64,000 bases of DNA from Xanthobacter autotrophicus Py2 (GCA_000017645.1 CP000781.1:496001-560000); one strand, 5' to 3'. Positions 16,845 through 27,845 are shown, numbered from the stretch's first letter. Made by a program: numbers and translations. Notes: a model not told the origin generated them from the letters alone.

Positions 16845-18341
16845 TCAGCGCACCCAGAAGCGCGGCAGGAACAGCACCAGCACGGTCAGGATCTCCAGCC
16901 GCCCCAGCAGCATGGCCGCCGTGAGTAGCCACAGGGCGGAATCCGGCAGGACGCTGTAGTTGGAGGCCGGCCCCACCAGCGGCCCCAGCCCCGGCCCCAC
17001 GTTGGCGAGGCAGGCGATGGTGGCGGAGAAGGCGGTCTTCAGGTCGAGGCCCAGCATGTTGAGGGCGACGCCGAACAGGAAGAAGGCCAGCAGATAGAGG
17101 AAAACGAAGGACAGAACCGAGGCCACCACGTCGTCCGCCACCGGCGCGCCGCCGTAGCGCAGGGGGAACACCCCGGCGCGGAACGAGATGCGCTTCAGGT
17201 GCTGGCGGATGGCCTTGGCGGTGATGGCGAGGCGCAGGGCCTTCAGGCCGCCGGAGGTGGAGCCGGTGCAGCCGCCGATAAACATCAGAACGAAGAAGAT
17301 GGCGTCGGAGGTGGTGCCCCAGTTGGTGTAGTCCGCCGCCATGAAGCCGGTGGTGGAAATGAGCGAGGCGACGGTGAACAGCGCCCAGCGCAGCGCCGTC
17401 TCGCCGGAGGCGACGCCGCTGACCGTGAGCTGCACGAAGGAGAGGCCGGTGAACAGCGCCACGATGGCGAGAAACAGCCGCACCTCCGGATTGGAGAAGA
17501 TCCGCCACGGGTCACCGGACAGGGCGCGCACATAGAGCGGGAAGGGCAGGGCGGCCATGAGCATGAAGACTACGGCCACATAGTCCACCGCGGGCTTGGC
17601 GAACACGGTGAGCGATGAGTCCGAATTGGCGAAGCCGCCGCTCGACAGGGTGGACATGGCGATGGTGACGGCATCGAAGGGCTTCAGCCCCGCCATCAGG
17701 TAGAAGCCGGCGCAGACGGCGGTGAGCAGCACATAGGCGACGAGCAGGCGCTTGGCGATGGCGCCGGCGCGGGGCAGGAACTTCTCCGACTTGTCGGAGG
17801 ATTCCGTGCGGAACAGCTGCATGCCGCCGATGGACAGCATGGGCAGCACCGCTATGGCGATGGCCACGATGCCGATGCCGCCAAACCAGTGCAGCAGCGC
17901 CCGCCACAACAGGATGCCGGGCGACATGGCGTCCAGCCCCGACATCACGCTGGCTCCGGTGGTGGTGAGCCCGGACATGCTCTCGAACATGGCGGCGGTA
18001 AAGGAGAGGCGGGAATGGCCCCACATGAGCGGCAGGGCCGCGAACAGCGACAGCACCACCCAGACCGACGAGGTCAGGAGGAAGGCCTGCCGGAGGTCGA
18101 GCTTGCTGACCTTCTGGCTGCGCCCGCTCATCCACAGCAGCACGCCGACGAAGATGGTGATGGCAGAGGCGCCGACGAAGGCGCCCTGTCCGCCGGAGCG
18201 CGTGGCGAAATCGACTATCGCCGGCACCAGCATGGCGACGCCGAGGATGGCGAGGAGGACGCCGAGCGTCGCCGCCACCGGACGCAGGCTGAGCACCGAA
18301 ACGGCCTCGGCCTCCACCGTTGGGATGCGCGCGGCGTGCAT
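16845..18341 (-). CDS. trkH: TrkH-family potassium uptake protein
   Basis: A 498-residue ion-conducting subunit of the Trk potassium transporter, with about ten to twelve transmembrane segments and pore-loop motifs such as MSGLTTTGASV, STLSSGGFAN and GGCTGSTSGGLKALR. It needs the peripheral NAD-binding subunit TrkA, which is not encoded here. The ATG at 18341 has GGGGGA upstream on the minus strand. It is followed on the same strand by no linked gene and appears monocistronic. Confidence 0.93.
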   Translation of the reverse strand: MHAARIPTVEAEAVSVLSLRPVAATLGVLLAILGVAMLVPAIVDFATRSGGQGAFVGASAITIFVGVLLWMSGRSQKVSKLDLRQAFLLTSSVWVVLSLFAALPLMWGHSRLSFTAAMFESMSGLTTTGASVMSGLDAMSPGILLWRALLHWFGGIGIVAIAIAVLPMLSIGGMQLFRTESSDKSEKFLPRAGAIAKRLLVAYVLLTAVCAGFYLMAGLKPFDAVTIAMSTLSSGGFANSDSSLTVFAKPAVDYVAVVFMLMAALPFPLYVRALSGDPWRIFSNPEVRLFLAIVALFTGLSFVQLTVSGVASGETALRWALFTVASLISTTGFMAADYTNWGTTSDAIFFVLMFIGGCTGSTSGGLKALRLAITAKAIRQHLKRISFRAGVFPLRYGGAPVADDVVASVLSFVFLYLLAFFLFGVALNMLGLDLKTAFSATIACLANVGPGLGPLVGPASNYSVLPDSALWLLTAAMLLGRLEILTVLVLFLPRFWVR

Positions 18342-18360
18342 GACGTCCCCCTTCCCCTAA

Positions 18361-18460
18361 TGCGTCTTCGAGCGAAGTGGATGCCGGGTTAGTTCAAAAA
18401 ATGCGATGCGCAAACGAGATAGAGCATTTTCCGGGAACGTCGTGCACGGAAAATGCTCTC
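18361..18460. repeat. dispersed intergenic repeat of Hyphomicrobiales type
   Basis: The segment contains GAGCGAAGTGGATGCCGG and then an inverted repeat with arms AGAGCATTTTCCG (18421-18433) and CGGAAAATGCTCT (18447-18459). From memory this pair of modules is a very common intergenic repeat in rhizobia and relatives. The hairpin also lies downstream of apaG and may end its transcript. Confidence 0.6.
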
Positions 18461-18474
18461 GCCCGTGGCGTTTC

Positions 18475-18867
18475 TCAGTTCAGGACGCGGCGCACGTCCG
18501 GCACATCCAGCGAGAAGGCGGGGATCTCGATGGAGAAGGTCTCGCCGTTGTCGGCCAGCATCTCGTAGTGCCCGCTCATGATCCCGGTGGAGGTGTTGAG
18601 CGGCACGCCGCTGGTGTATTCGAATCGGCCGCCGGGCGGCAGGGTGGGCTCCTCGCCCACGACACCGGCGCCGTGGACCTCCTCGGTGTGCCCGTTGGCG
18701 TCGGTAATGACCCAGTGGCGACCCTTCAGTTGCACGGTCTCCTGGCCCAAATTGGCCACCTCGACGGTATAAGCCCAAAAATGACGGCCCTGGTCGGGCT
18801 CCGATCGCTCCGCCACATAACGCGGCGTCGCGGTCACCTGAATATTCCGAGTGATGGCGCGGTACAT
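18475..18867 (-). CDS. apaG: ApaG domain protein (Co2+/Mg2+ efflux protein family)
   Basis: A 130-residue protein with the ApaG immunoglobulin-like fold. The family signature H-F-W-A-Y-T-V-E-V-A-N, the GRHWVITDANG segment and the glycine-rich GEEPTLPPGGRFEY loop are visible. Family members are implicated in divalent-cation resistance in Salmonella, but the biochemical role is unsettled. The ATG at 18867 (MYRAITRNIQV) begins the conserved domain; the frame extends upstream to 18945 without support. metZ lies upstream on the same strand. Confidence 0.9.
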   Translation of the reverse strand: MYRAITRNIQVTATPRYVAERSEPDQGRHFWAYTVEVANLGQETVQLKGRHWVITDANGHTEEVHGAGVVGEEPTLPPGGRFEYTSGVPLNTSTGIMSGHYEMLADNGETFSIEIPAFSLDVPDVRRVLN

Positions 18868-18979
18868 ACCCGCTCGAGCTCCCCTCACCGCGGGAGAAAA
18901 TGCCCCCGCGGGCCACAGTGAACCCGCGTTGCCGTCCGGGCGCAACAGTCCGCTCCGTCACGTCGCCGGAATGGAGCCG

Positions 18980-20200
18980 TTACAAGGCTCCGGCGGCGGT
19001 GGCGAGATCGGCGATCAGGTCGTCGGGATGCTCGAGCCCCACGGACAGGCGAAGCAGGCCGTCGGAAATCCCCATCTCGGCGCGGGCCTCCGGCGTGAAG
19101 CGCTGGTGGGTGGTGGTGGCCGGATGGGTGATCAGGCTCTTGGCATCGCCGAGGTTGTTGGAGATGCGGATCAGCCCGAGGGCGTTGGCGAAACGGAAGG
19201 CGCCCTCCTTGCCGCCCTCCACCACGAAGGTCACGAGGGTGCCGCCGCCCTTCATCTGCCGGCGGGCCAGCTCGGCCTGCGGATGGTCGGCGCGGCCGGG
19301 ATAGAGCACGGTCTCGATCTTGGGCAGGCCGGCCAGAGCATCGGCGATGCGGCCGGCGCTCGCCTGCATGCGCTCCACCCGCAGCGCCAGCGTCTCCAGG
19401 CCCTTCAGCATGATCCAGGCGTTGAAGGGGGAGATGGAGGGGCCGGTCTGGCGCAGGAAGGTCTGCAGGTGGTCAGTGACGAACTGCTGGGAGGAGAGGA
19501 TGACGCCGCCGAGGCAGCGGCCCTGGCCGTCCACATGCTTGGTGGTGGAATAGACCACGATGTCCGCGCCCAGCTCGAACGGGTGCTGGAGCAGGGGAGT
19601 GGCGAACACATTGTCCACCACCAGCCGGGCGCCGGCGGCGTGGGCGATCTGCGCCACCGCCGCGATGTCGATCAGCTCCAGGGTGGGGTTGGTGGGGCTT
19701 TCCAGGAAGAACACCTTGGTGCTCGGCCGTGCTGCCGCCTGCCAGGCGGCAAGGTCGGTGCCGTCCACCAGGGTGGTCTCGATGCCGAAGCGCGGCAGGA
19801 AGTCCTCCAGGATCCAGCGACACGAGCCGAACAGCGCGCGCGCCGCCACCACATGGTCGCCGGCCGAGAGCTGGCACAGCAGCGCCGCGTTCACCGCCGC
19901 CATGCCGGAAGCCGTGGCCCGGGCCGCCTCGGCGCCCTCCAGCAGCGCCATGCGTTCCTCGAACATGGCGGTGGTGGGATTGCCGTAGCGGGAATAGACG
20001 AAGCCCGGATCCTCGCCCTTGAAGCGGGCCTCGCAGGACTCGGCATTGTCGTAGACGAAGCCCTGGGTCAGGAACAGCGCCTCGGAGGTCTCCCCATAGG
20101 GCGAGCGCGTGGTACCGCCATGGACTAGGCGCGTCTCCGGGTGGAGTGTAAGGGGATCTTTGGGGATGAATTTGGGGGCTGGCTTTTGCGCCACGGACAT
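18980..20200 (-). CDS. metZ: O-succinylhomoserine sulfhydrylase
   Basis: A 406-residue PLP enzyme that converts O-succinylhomoserine and sulfide to homocysteine in methionine synthesis. It is a Cys/Met-metabolism family member with YSRYGNPT, the SGMAAVNAAL loop and the PLP lysine in YSTTKHVDGQGR. The ATG at 20200 has GGAG upstream on the minus strand. Expression is controlled by a SAM-II riboswitch in its leader, which supports the methionine role. apaG follows on the same strand. Confidence 0.93.
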   Translation of the reverse strand: MSVAQKPAPKFIPKDPLTLHPETRLVHGGTTRSPYGETSEALFLTQGFVYDNAESCEARFKGEDPGFVYSRYGNPTTAMFEERMALLEGAEAARATASGMAAVNAALLCQLSAGDHVVAARALFGSCRWILEDFLPRFGIETTLVDGTDLAAWQAAARPSTKVFFLESPTNPTLELIDIAAVAQIAHAAGARLVVDNVFATPLLQHPFELGADIVVYSTTKHVDGQGRCLGGVILSSQQFVTDHLQTFLRQTGPSISPFNAWIMLKGLETLALRVERMQASAGRIADALAGLPKIETVLYPGRADHPQAELARRQMKGGGTLVTFVVEGGKEGAFRFANALGLIRISNNLGDAKSLITHPATTTHQRFTPEARAEMGISDGLLRLSVGLEHPDDLIADLATAAGAL

Positions 20201-20290
20201 GACGGTCTCCGGGGGAGGCCGAGGGGATCAGGCGCGGTTCGCCGCCGCGGTGGCCGGTGTGCGGCGCGCGCGGCTTGCCCGTCTGTTCGT

Positions 20291-20356
20291 CCCCGGCCTT
20301 TTAGCAAGGTTGTTTAACGTGGCTGCAAGCGGGCCGGCTCAAATTCACCACGAGTG
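20291..20356 (-). ncRNA. SAM-II riboswitch in the metZ leader
   Basis: Read on the minus strand the leader contains TCGTGGTGAATTTGAGCCGG, then GCTTGCAGCCACGTTAAACA and TTGCTAAAAGGCCGGGG, the conserved blocks of the SAM-II (metA-type) aptamer. The GTGGT/GCCAC and GAGCCGG/CCGG pairings of the pseudoknot can be drawn. SAM binding should lower metZ translation. It ends about 90 bases before the metZ start. Confidence 0.93.
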
Positions 20357-20436
20357 AGCGGCAGTAAACGCCCGGCCTCCCCTTGGCGTCAAGGGTTTCG
20401 TCCGGTAAAGCGAACAAAAAGGACGGGAAAGCGGAT

Positions 20437-21564
20437 ATGACCGTGCGAGCGACGGAGCACCAGAAGCCCGGCATTCTGCCCGCCGAGGCCATTTCGGCGC
20501 TGAAGGCGACGGGCGCCATCTCCTGCCGCCGGCCGCTCGATGCGGACCAGATCCAGCCGGCGAGCCTGGACCTGCGCCTCGGCCGCACGGCGTGGCGGGT
20601 GCGCGCAAGCTTCCTGCCGGGGGCCGGCGTCTCGGTGAAGGAGCGCCTCGCCGACCTCGCCCTGCACGATTTCGACCTCGCCAAGGGCGCGGTGCTGGAG
20701 ACCGGCTGCGTCTATCTGGTGGAATTGTTCGAGCGCCTGAAGCTGCCCTTTGATCTGGCGGCGGCGGCGAACCCCAAGAGCTCCACTGGGCGGCTCGACG
20801 TGTTCGTGCGCGTCATCACCGACGGCGCGCGGGCCTTCGACACCATTCCCGCCGGCTACAACGGCCCGCTCTATCTGGAAATCTCTCCGCGCACCTTCCC
20901 CATCCTGGTGCGCACCGGCTCGCGCCTGTCGCAGGTGCGCTTCCGTCGCGGCGTGTCGCGGCTGTCGGATCTCGAATTGCTGAGCCTGCAATCCGCCGAA
21001 TGCCTGGTGGATGCCCCCCAGCCGGACGTGGCGGCGGGCGGCATCGCGCTGGGCGTCGATCTCGCCGGCGAGGTGATCCCCGGCCTGCAGGGCTTCCGCG
21101 CGAAGAAGCATACCGGCGTCATCGACGTGGACGAGGCCGGCGTGCTCGACGTGGAGGATTTCTGGGAGCCCATCCGGCTGCGGCCGGGCCGCACGGCGGG
21201 GCTGGTGCTGGACCCCGACGCCTTCTACATCCTCGCCTCGCGGGAGGCGGTGCACGTGCCGCCGGACTATGCGGCGGAGATGGTGCCGTTCGATCCCCTG
21301 GTGGGCGAGTTCCGGGTGCACTATGCCGGCTTCTTCGATCCCGGCTTCGGCAATCCGGCGGCCGGCGGGCGCGGCGCCCGCGCGGTGCTGGAGGTGCGCT
21401 CGCGGGAGGTGCCCTTCATTCTGGAGCATGGCCAGACCGTGGGACGCCTCGTCTATGAGCGCATGGCGGGCCGCCCCGGCACGCTCTACGGCGCCGACAT
21501 GCGTTCCCACTACCAGGGGCAGGGGCTGAAGCTCTCCAAGCATTTCAAGCCCGTGGGGAGCTGA
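20437..21564 (+). CDS. dcd: 2'-deoxycytidine 5'-triphosphate deaminase, double-length form
   Basis: A 375-residue dCTP deaminase that produces dUTP for thymidylate synthesis. The N-terminal half carries the DCD/dUTPase motif NPKSSTGRLDVFVRV, and a second related half follows (FILEHGQTVGRLVYERM near the C-terminus). The canonical enzyme is about 190 residues; this long, internally duplicated form is known from alphaproteobacteria. The ATG at 20437 is chosen, 54 bases inside a possible TTG. It is divergent from the metZ riboswitch and convergent with the next gene, 14 bases apart. Confidence 0.85.
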   Translation: MTVRATEHQKPGILPAEAISALKATGAISCRRPLDADQIQPASLDLRLGRTAWRVRASFLPGAGVSVKERLADLALHDFDLAKGAVLETGCVYLVELFERLKLPFDLAAAANPKSSTGRLDVFVRVITDGARAFDTIPAGYNGPLYLEISPRTFPILVRTGSRLSQVRFRRGVSRLSDLELLSLQSAECLVDAPQPDVAAGGIALGVDLAGEVIPGLQGFRAKKHTGVIDVDEAGVLDVEDFWEPIRLRPGRTAGLVLDPDAFYILASREAVHVPPDYAAEMVPFDPLVGEFRVHYAGFFDPGFGNPAAGGRGARAVLEVRSREVPFILEHGQTVGRLVYERMAGRPGTLYGADMRSHYQGQGLKLSKHFKPVGS

Positions 21565-21578
21565 GCGCCAGCGGCGCC

Positions 21579-23873
21579 TCACCCCTTGCCGATGGTCGAG
21601 GTGGCGGCCGCGCGGCCGGCGGCGATCATCTCCTCCTTGCGCCACGGCACGGCGTCGTTGAGCGCGGCATTGAGTTCGTGCAGCGGGCGCAGCACCGCGT
21701 CGGAATAGGCGAGATAATCCGCCACCAGCGGCAGCACCTCCATCACGGCAGGGTCGTCCGCCATGCCCAGCACGGTGGAGACCGCGGCATCCACCGCCGG
21801 GGTCGCCGCATCGGCGCTGCCGCTGCCGGCCTCGCCCAGCACCACCTCGAAGCCGGTGAGGATGCGCGAGCGCGCCGCCTCGATCACGGCCACGACCTCC
21901 TCGCGCGCATCGGCGCCCATGGCGCACAGGCGCAGCGCCACGTCCTCCATCAGCGCGAGATAGGTGATGAGCACGTCGAGGGTGGAGACGATGTTGGCCG
22001 CGTCCCCCGTCGAATGGCCGAACACCTGCTCGGCGCCGAGATTGGGCAGGCGCGTGCCCATGGCCCGCACGTCCTGGGCGAGGGCGGAGACGCTCGCCTT
22101 CTCCCCCGGGTGGGGCCACCAGGAGGCGAAGGCGACGCGGGCGCGGCGCACCAGTGCCTTCACCTCGGGCCGCAACTGCTCGGCGAGATAGACCGGCAGC
22201 ACCAGATAGGACACCACCAGGGCGATGGCGGCGCCGATGGCGGTCTCGTAGATGCGGGCCAGCATGCCCTCGGTGCCGAGGCCGGAAATGATGTGCAGTC
22301 CCAGAACCACCGACAGGCCCACGGCGGCGGATGCCACGTCGTAGCGGTCCTTCTGGGTGACGAGTGCGATCATCTGGGCCGCCATGCAGAAGGCGGCGAG
22401 AATCCAGATGTGCGGGCCAAGGCCCAGGAACAGCGCCATGCCCAGCACCACGCCGATGAGGGTGCCCACGGTGCGGTAGCGCACCCGCATATAGGTCTCG
22501 CCCACGCTGTTGCCGATGACGAACATGACCGTCATGGTCGCCCAATAGGCGTGGTCGAGATGCACCCCGAGGTCGAGGGCGGTGGTGACGGCCGTGGCGA
22601 TGGCGCCCTGGCAGGCGATGCGCATGGGCGCGGACAGGGTGCGCCGGCCGTCCGGCCCCTTCACCAGCGCGGGGATGACGCGCGGCGCCGGCGGGGTGGG
22701 CGCCGCGTCGTCGTGGGGCGGCGGGAAGGGCGCGGTCTCGGCGGCGGCGATGCCGGTGACCACGAGGGACAGCCGGTCGAACGCGGTCAGAGCCCGCAGC
22801 AGGGCGAAGCGGGCATCCGGCGGCAGTTCCGGAACGAAGGCGAGGCGGCGCAGGGACGCCACCGCGCGCTCGAAGCGCTCCTCCGCGTGTACGTCGGAGA
22901 CCTCGACTGCCTCCAGCCGCCGGGCGATGTGGTCGGCTGCGGCGGCGAAGGGGTGGCGCCAGTCCGGCGTGTTCGGTGCCTTCTCGGGCACGCAGCTGGC
23001 AAGCAGCTCTACCGCCACCCGCAGCCGGTAGAAGCGCACGCGCAGGCGCTCGAAATCCGGCTGGGCGGACGGGTCCTCGGCAATGGCCGAGGCCAGCGCG
23101 TTCCAGACCCGGCCGCGCAGGTTCTCCAGCGCGTCATTGGCCTCTTCCGGGAAATGCCGGCCGTGGCGCACCGCCTCGGACAGTTCGCGCAGATAGGTCG
23201 CCACCGCGCCCTGCATGTCGAGTGTGGTTTCGACGAAGGCATTGACGGCGGAGGGGCGCCAGGGGGACAGGCGCACCGCCGCCGCCACCAGCGCGCCCTG
23301 GCAGAAGGCGGCGAGCAGCAGCGCCCCCTCGAACCGCGTCGGCCTGAGGATGGTGCCCACCGTGGCGACGACGATGAGAGCGAGGCCGAGCCTCTGCCCG
23401 TCCATGCCATAGCGCCGCAGTGCCAGGGCGAAGAAGGCGAGGGGGACGAGCAGCAGCTTCTGGACGATGTCGTTGCCCGGCCCCTCGCCGGGGCCCACCA
23501 GCGTCACCGCCAGCAGGAAGACGAAGCCGAGGGCGAACAGGCGCCCCATGGTGCGCGCCTCGGCAGCGACGCTCGCCGCCGGATTGAAGCTGATCATCAC
23601 CAGCGCGGCACAGCCGGCCATCATGGGAAAGGTGACATCCATGTTCAGCCGGAACCCGGTGGAGGTCGCGTAGCCCACCAGGATGACGATCACGAACGAA
23701 ACACCGAGATGGAACGCCCGCGTGAGATCGACCCCGCCGGGATCATGGTCGGCGAGCCACCCCTTCAGCCGGTCGAGGAGCGGCTTGCGGGGGTGGGGCG
23801 GGGATAATGGAACAGGAGATGACAGTGGGGGCGACATGGGGTCGGGTCCGGGGCGGCGCGACGTCTCGGGCAT
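21579..23873 (-). CDS. FUSC-family inner-membrane protein (AaeB/YccS-like)
   Basis: A 764-residue membrane protein built of two similar halves. Each has a cluster of transmembrane helices (about 50-210 and 430-570) followed by a cytoplasmic helical domain, as in aromatic acid exporters (AaeB) and YccS/YhfK. The second membrane half has the FUSC pattern YWATMTVMFVIGNSVGETYMRVRYRTVGTL with conserved R and G. No HlyD-type partner is adjacent, so an aromatic acid efflux role is uncertain. The ATG at 23873 is the first; one at 23837 is an alternative. Confidence 0.82.
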   Translation of the reverse strand: MPETSRRPGPDPMSPPLSSPVPLSPPHPRKPLLDRLKGWLADHDPGGVDLTRAFHLGVSFVIVILVGYATSTGFRLNMDVTFPMMAGCAALVMISFNPAASVAAEARTMGRLFALGFVFLLAVTLVGPGEGPGNDIVQKLLLVPLAFFALALRRYGMDGQRLGLALIVVATVGTILRPTRFEGALLLAAFCQGALVAAAVRLSPWRPSAVNAFVETTLDMQGAVATYLRELSEAVRHGRHFPEEANDALENLRGRVWNALASAIAEDPSAQPDFERLRVRFYRLRVAVELLASCVPEKAPNTPDWRHPFAAAADHIARRLEAVEVSDVHAEERFERAVASLRRLAFVPELPPDARFALLRALTAFDRLSLVVTGIAAAETAPFPPPHDDAAPTPPAPRVIPALVKGPDGRRTLSAPMRIACQGAIATAVTTALDLGVHLDHAYWATMTVMFVIGNSVGETYMRVRYRTVGTLIGVVLGMALFLGLGPHIWILAAFCMAAQMIALVTQKDRYDVASAAVGLSVVLGLHIISGLGTEGMLARIYETAIGAAIALVVSYLVLPVYLAEQLRPEVKALVRRARVAFASWWPHPGEKASVSALAQDVRAMGTRLPNLGAEQVFGHSTGDAANIVSTLDVLITYLALMEDVALRLCAMGADAREEVVAVIEAARSRILTGFEVVLGEAGSGSADAATPAVDAAVSTVLGMADDPAVMEVLPLVADYLAYSDAVLRPLHELNAALNDAVPWRKEEMIAAGRAAATSTIGKG

Positions 23874-24026
23874 GGGCGGAGGAATTCACGGTTCGCCGGG
23901 CCTGTCCAGTGCGGCAAGAGCTGCGCCGGCATGCATTCAACTTTTCCCGCATCTGCTCTATAGCCAGCCCTGCCTTCGGCGAAGCACGGCGCCGAGACTT
24001 CCTTGCGGCGAACGGGAATGGGCTCA

Positions 24027-25214
24027 ATGACAGCGGAAACGAAGGCGCGGGTACGGGAGTTGTATGCGGCGAAGCTGGCCGCGGGCGATATTTCGGACGA
24101 TCCGGCGCAGGCCATGGTGGTGCAGGAATTCGCCCGCCTGGAGCTGGAGCTGCGCGAGCGGGCCATGGCGCAGAAGTCTTCGGCGCTGGGCTGGCTGTTC
24201 CAGCGCCGCGCCCCGGTGACGCCCAAGGGCATGTATGTCTACGGCAAGGTCGGCCGTGGCAAGACCATGCTCATGGACCTCTTCTTCGACGCCCTGCCGC
24301 CCCGGGCCAAAAGGCGGGCCCATTTCCACGAATTCATGGGCGACGTGCACGAGCGCATCTTCCGCGAGCGCCAGGCCCAGAAGCAGGGCGACCGCAAGGT
24401 GGGCGATCCCATCATCGCGGTGGCGGCGGCGCTGGCCGACGAGGCGAAGATCCTGTGCTTCGACGAATTCCACGTCACCGACATCGCCGATGCCATGATC
24501 CTCGGCCGGCTGTTCGAGAAGCTGTTCGCCGACGGCGTGGTGGTGGTGGCCACCTCCAACGTGGCGCCGCAGGACCTGTATTCCGGCGGCCTCAACCGCG
24601 CGCTGTTCCTGCCGTTCATCGGCATGATCGAGGAGCGCATGCAGGTGATGACGCTGGATTCGCGCACCGACTACCGCATGGAGAAGCTGGAAGGGGTGTC
24701 CACCTGGTACACGCCCCTCGGACCGGTGGCGGATGGAGCGGTGGCGCAGGCCTGGCGCCGGCTCGCCGGTCCTGGCGGCGGCGTGCCCGGCGAGATCCTG
24801 TTGAAGGGCCGGCGCGTCGCCATCCCGGCCATGGCCAACGGCGCGGCGCGCTTCACCTTCGCCAACCTGTGCGAGGCGGCGCTGGGCCCCAACCCCGATT
24901 ACCTGCGCCTCGCGCGCATGTTCCACACCGTCGTGCTGGAGCACATCCCCATCCTGGGACCGGACCAGCGCAACGAGGCCAAGCGCTTCATCTCGCTGAT
25001 CGACACGCTGTACGATTCCAACGTGAAGCTCATCGCCTCGGCGGCGGCGGAGCCAGATGCGCTTTATCTCGGCACCGAGGGGGCTGAGGCGTTCGAGTTC
25101 GCGCGCACGGTGTCGCGCATCCACGAGATGCGCTCGGGCGAATATCTGGCGAAGCCCCACGGCCGCCCGGATTCGGCCGCGTCGGGGGACACCACGGGCC
25201 TGGTGGAAACCTGA
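24027..25214 (+). CDS. zapE: cell division protein ZapE (AFG1-like ATPase)
   Basis: A P-loop ATPase of the AFG1/ZapE family, about 395 residues. Walker A is GKVGRGKTML and Walker B ILCFDEFHV, followed by sensor motif TSNVAPQDLY. In E. coli ZapE acts on the Z ring under stress; mitochondrial AFG1 helps protein turnover. The start is uncertain among TTG 24003, ATG 24018 and ATG 24027; the last has GGGA nine bases upstream. It stands alone, divergent from the FUSC gene. Confidence 0.88.
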   Translation: MTAETKARVRELYAAKLAAGDISDDPAQAMVVQEFARLELELRERAMAQKSSALGWLFQRRAPVTPKGMYVYGKVGRGKTMLMDLFFDALPPRAKRRAHFHEFMGDVHERIFRERQAQKQGDRKVGDPIIAVAAALADEAKILCFDEFHVTDIADAMILGRLFEKLFADGVVVVATSNVAPQDLYSGGLNRALFLPFIGMIEERMQVMTLDSRTDYRMEKLEGVSTWYTPLGPVADGAVAQAWRRLAGPGGGVPGEILLKGRRVAIPAMANGAARFTFANLCEAALGPNPDYLRLARMFHTVVLEHIPILGPDQRNEAKRFISLIDTLYDSNVKLIASAAAEPDALYLGTEGAEAFEFARTVSRIHEMRSGEYLAKPHGRPDSAASGDTTGLVET

Positions 25215-25320
25215 AGCCACGTGGCCCGCCGCGCGGGCTGGTACCCAGCGCTTTTGAATGGGCGCATTGACGCAATTTTGCCGTGCGGGTAAAGGATTTA
25301 TTTACCTCCGGGAGAGATCG

Positions 25321-26172
25321 ATGCGCTCCTACTTCGTCGCGGTTTTTGCTGCTTCAGTGATGAGTGGAGCCGCATGCGCGGCGGATTTGGCGGTCGCCGT
25401 CACCAAGGCGCCGCCTGCACCTGCATCCTTCAGCTGGACCGGCTTCTATATCGGCGGCAATGCCGGCTATGCCTGGAACTCGGGAACGTTGGATGGCGTC
25501 GGCTATATCTATGGGAGCGATTACGGCTCCTACAGCAATGGCTGGTTCAATGGGCAGAGATCATCCGAAAGCAACTCTTTCACCGGAGGTGCGCAGGCAG
25601 GTTATAATTACCAGATTGGGCGAGCTGTTTTAGGGTTCGAGGCGGATATAAACTATGCTGATGCGAGCAAAACTTATGCCGCAAGCAGCACTTATGATCT
25701 TTACCCTTATCCCGTCGATAGGCCCGATTACAATTACCACCTGAGAGAGCAGCTTGACGCGAGCGCATCGGTGGAGTGGTTCGGGACCATCCGTGCTCGC
25801 CTGGGCGTCACTGCGCTCGACCGCCTTCTGGTCTATGCGACGGGTGGCGCCGCCTATGGCAAGGTGAGCGGCAGCGGCAGCTATTCGTGGCGTGAATACG
25901 GCTTCTGGTGGGGCGGCCCGGGCGACCACGCCTTTGACCGCAGTGGCGGATTCGGCGGCACCGATAGCTCGGTACGTTGGGGCTGGACGGTGGGCGGCGG
26001 GCTTGAATACGCCATCACCGACAACATCACGGTAAAGGGCGAATATCTCTACGTCGATCTCGGGAGCAACGACTACCGGATTCCCGAGGCAATTGGCGGT
26101 GATGAATTCGTCACCTGGACCAGTTCGACCAAGCTGAATGTGGCGCGGCTGGGCGTGAATTATAAGTTCTGA
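25321..26172 (+). CDS. Omp25/RopB-like outer-membrane beta-barrel protein
   Basis: A 283-residue precursor with a signal peptide cleaved after ACAA, followed by the FSWTGFYIGGNAGYAW motif of the alphaproteobacterial Omp25/Omp31 porin-like family. The rest alternates as amphipathic beta strands and ends in F (LGVNYKF), the outer-membrane insertion signature. The ATG at 25321 has GGGAGAG upstream. The stretch about 25560-25760, residues 80-147, is clearly AT-richer than its surroundings and may be a surface-loop region of different origin. A small stem (GGTAAA/TTTACC, 25288-25306) lies just before the ribosome binding site. Confidence 0.88.
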   Translation: MRSYFVAVFAASVMSGAACAADLAVAVTKAPPAPASFSWTGFYIGGNAGYAWNSGTLDGVGYIYGSDYGSYSNGWFNGQRSSESNSFTGGAQAGYNYQIGRAVLGFEADINYADASKTYAASSTYDLYPYPVDRPDYNYHLREQLDASASVEWFGTIRARLGVTALDRLLVYATGGAAYGKVSGSGSYSWREYGFWWGGPGDHAFDRSGGFGGTDSSVRWGWTVGGGLEYAITDNITVKGEYLYVDLGSNDYRIPEAIGGDEFVTWTSSTKLNVARLGVNYKF

Positions 26173-26179
26173 AGACCCG

Positions 26180-26215
26180 CCCGCACACGGTGCCGATTTC
26201 GGCCCCGTGTGCGGG
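26180..26215. terminator. hairpin after the porin gene
   Basis: CCCGCACACGG and CCGTGTGCGGG form an 11-bp stem with a 14-base loop, 8 bases after the porin stop and between convergent genes. It lacks a clear T run. Confidence 0.55.
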
Positions 26216-26259
26216 GATAGCGTGAGCGGTCCTGAGGGATCACTCCGTCCCCTGCCGGC

Positions 26260-27681
<1,422 letters not shown>

Positions 27682-27845
27682 CAGAACCCCTTAGGCGAAC
27701 CTCGTTGAGGGAACCGCCGCGCGCACCCCATCGATCCGGGTGCCGCACCACGTGTCCAAATACAAGAATTGTTCCAGCTTGAGGACTCGGAATTCGCACG
27801 CGCGATCCGCGCGCCCGTTCAAGTCCAGCACACCGGGCGAACGTT

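Noticed and set aside
20389..23807. Long frames on the opposite strands of dcd and the FUSC gene
   Set aside because: Low-complexity His/Arg/Gly-rich translations with no ribosome binding sites; they fully overlap recognised genes.
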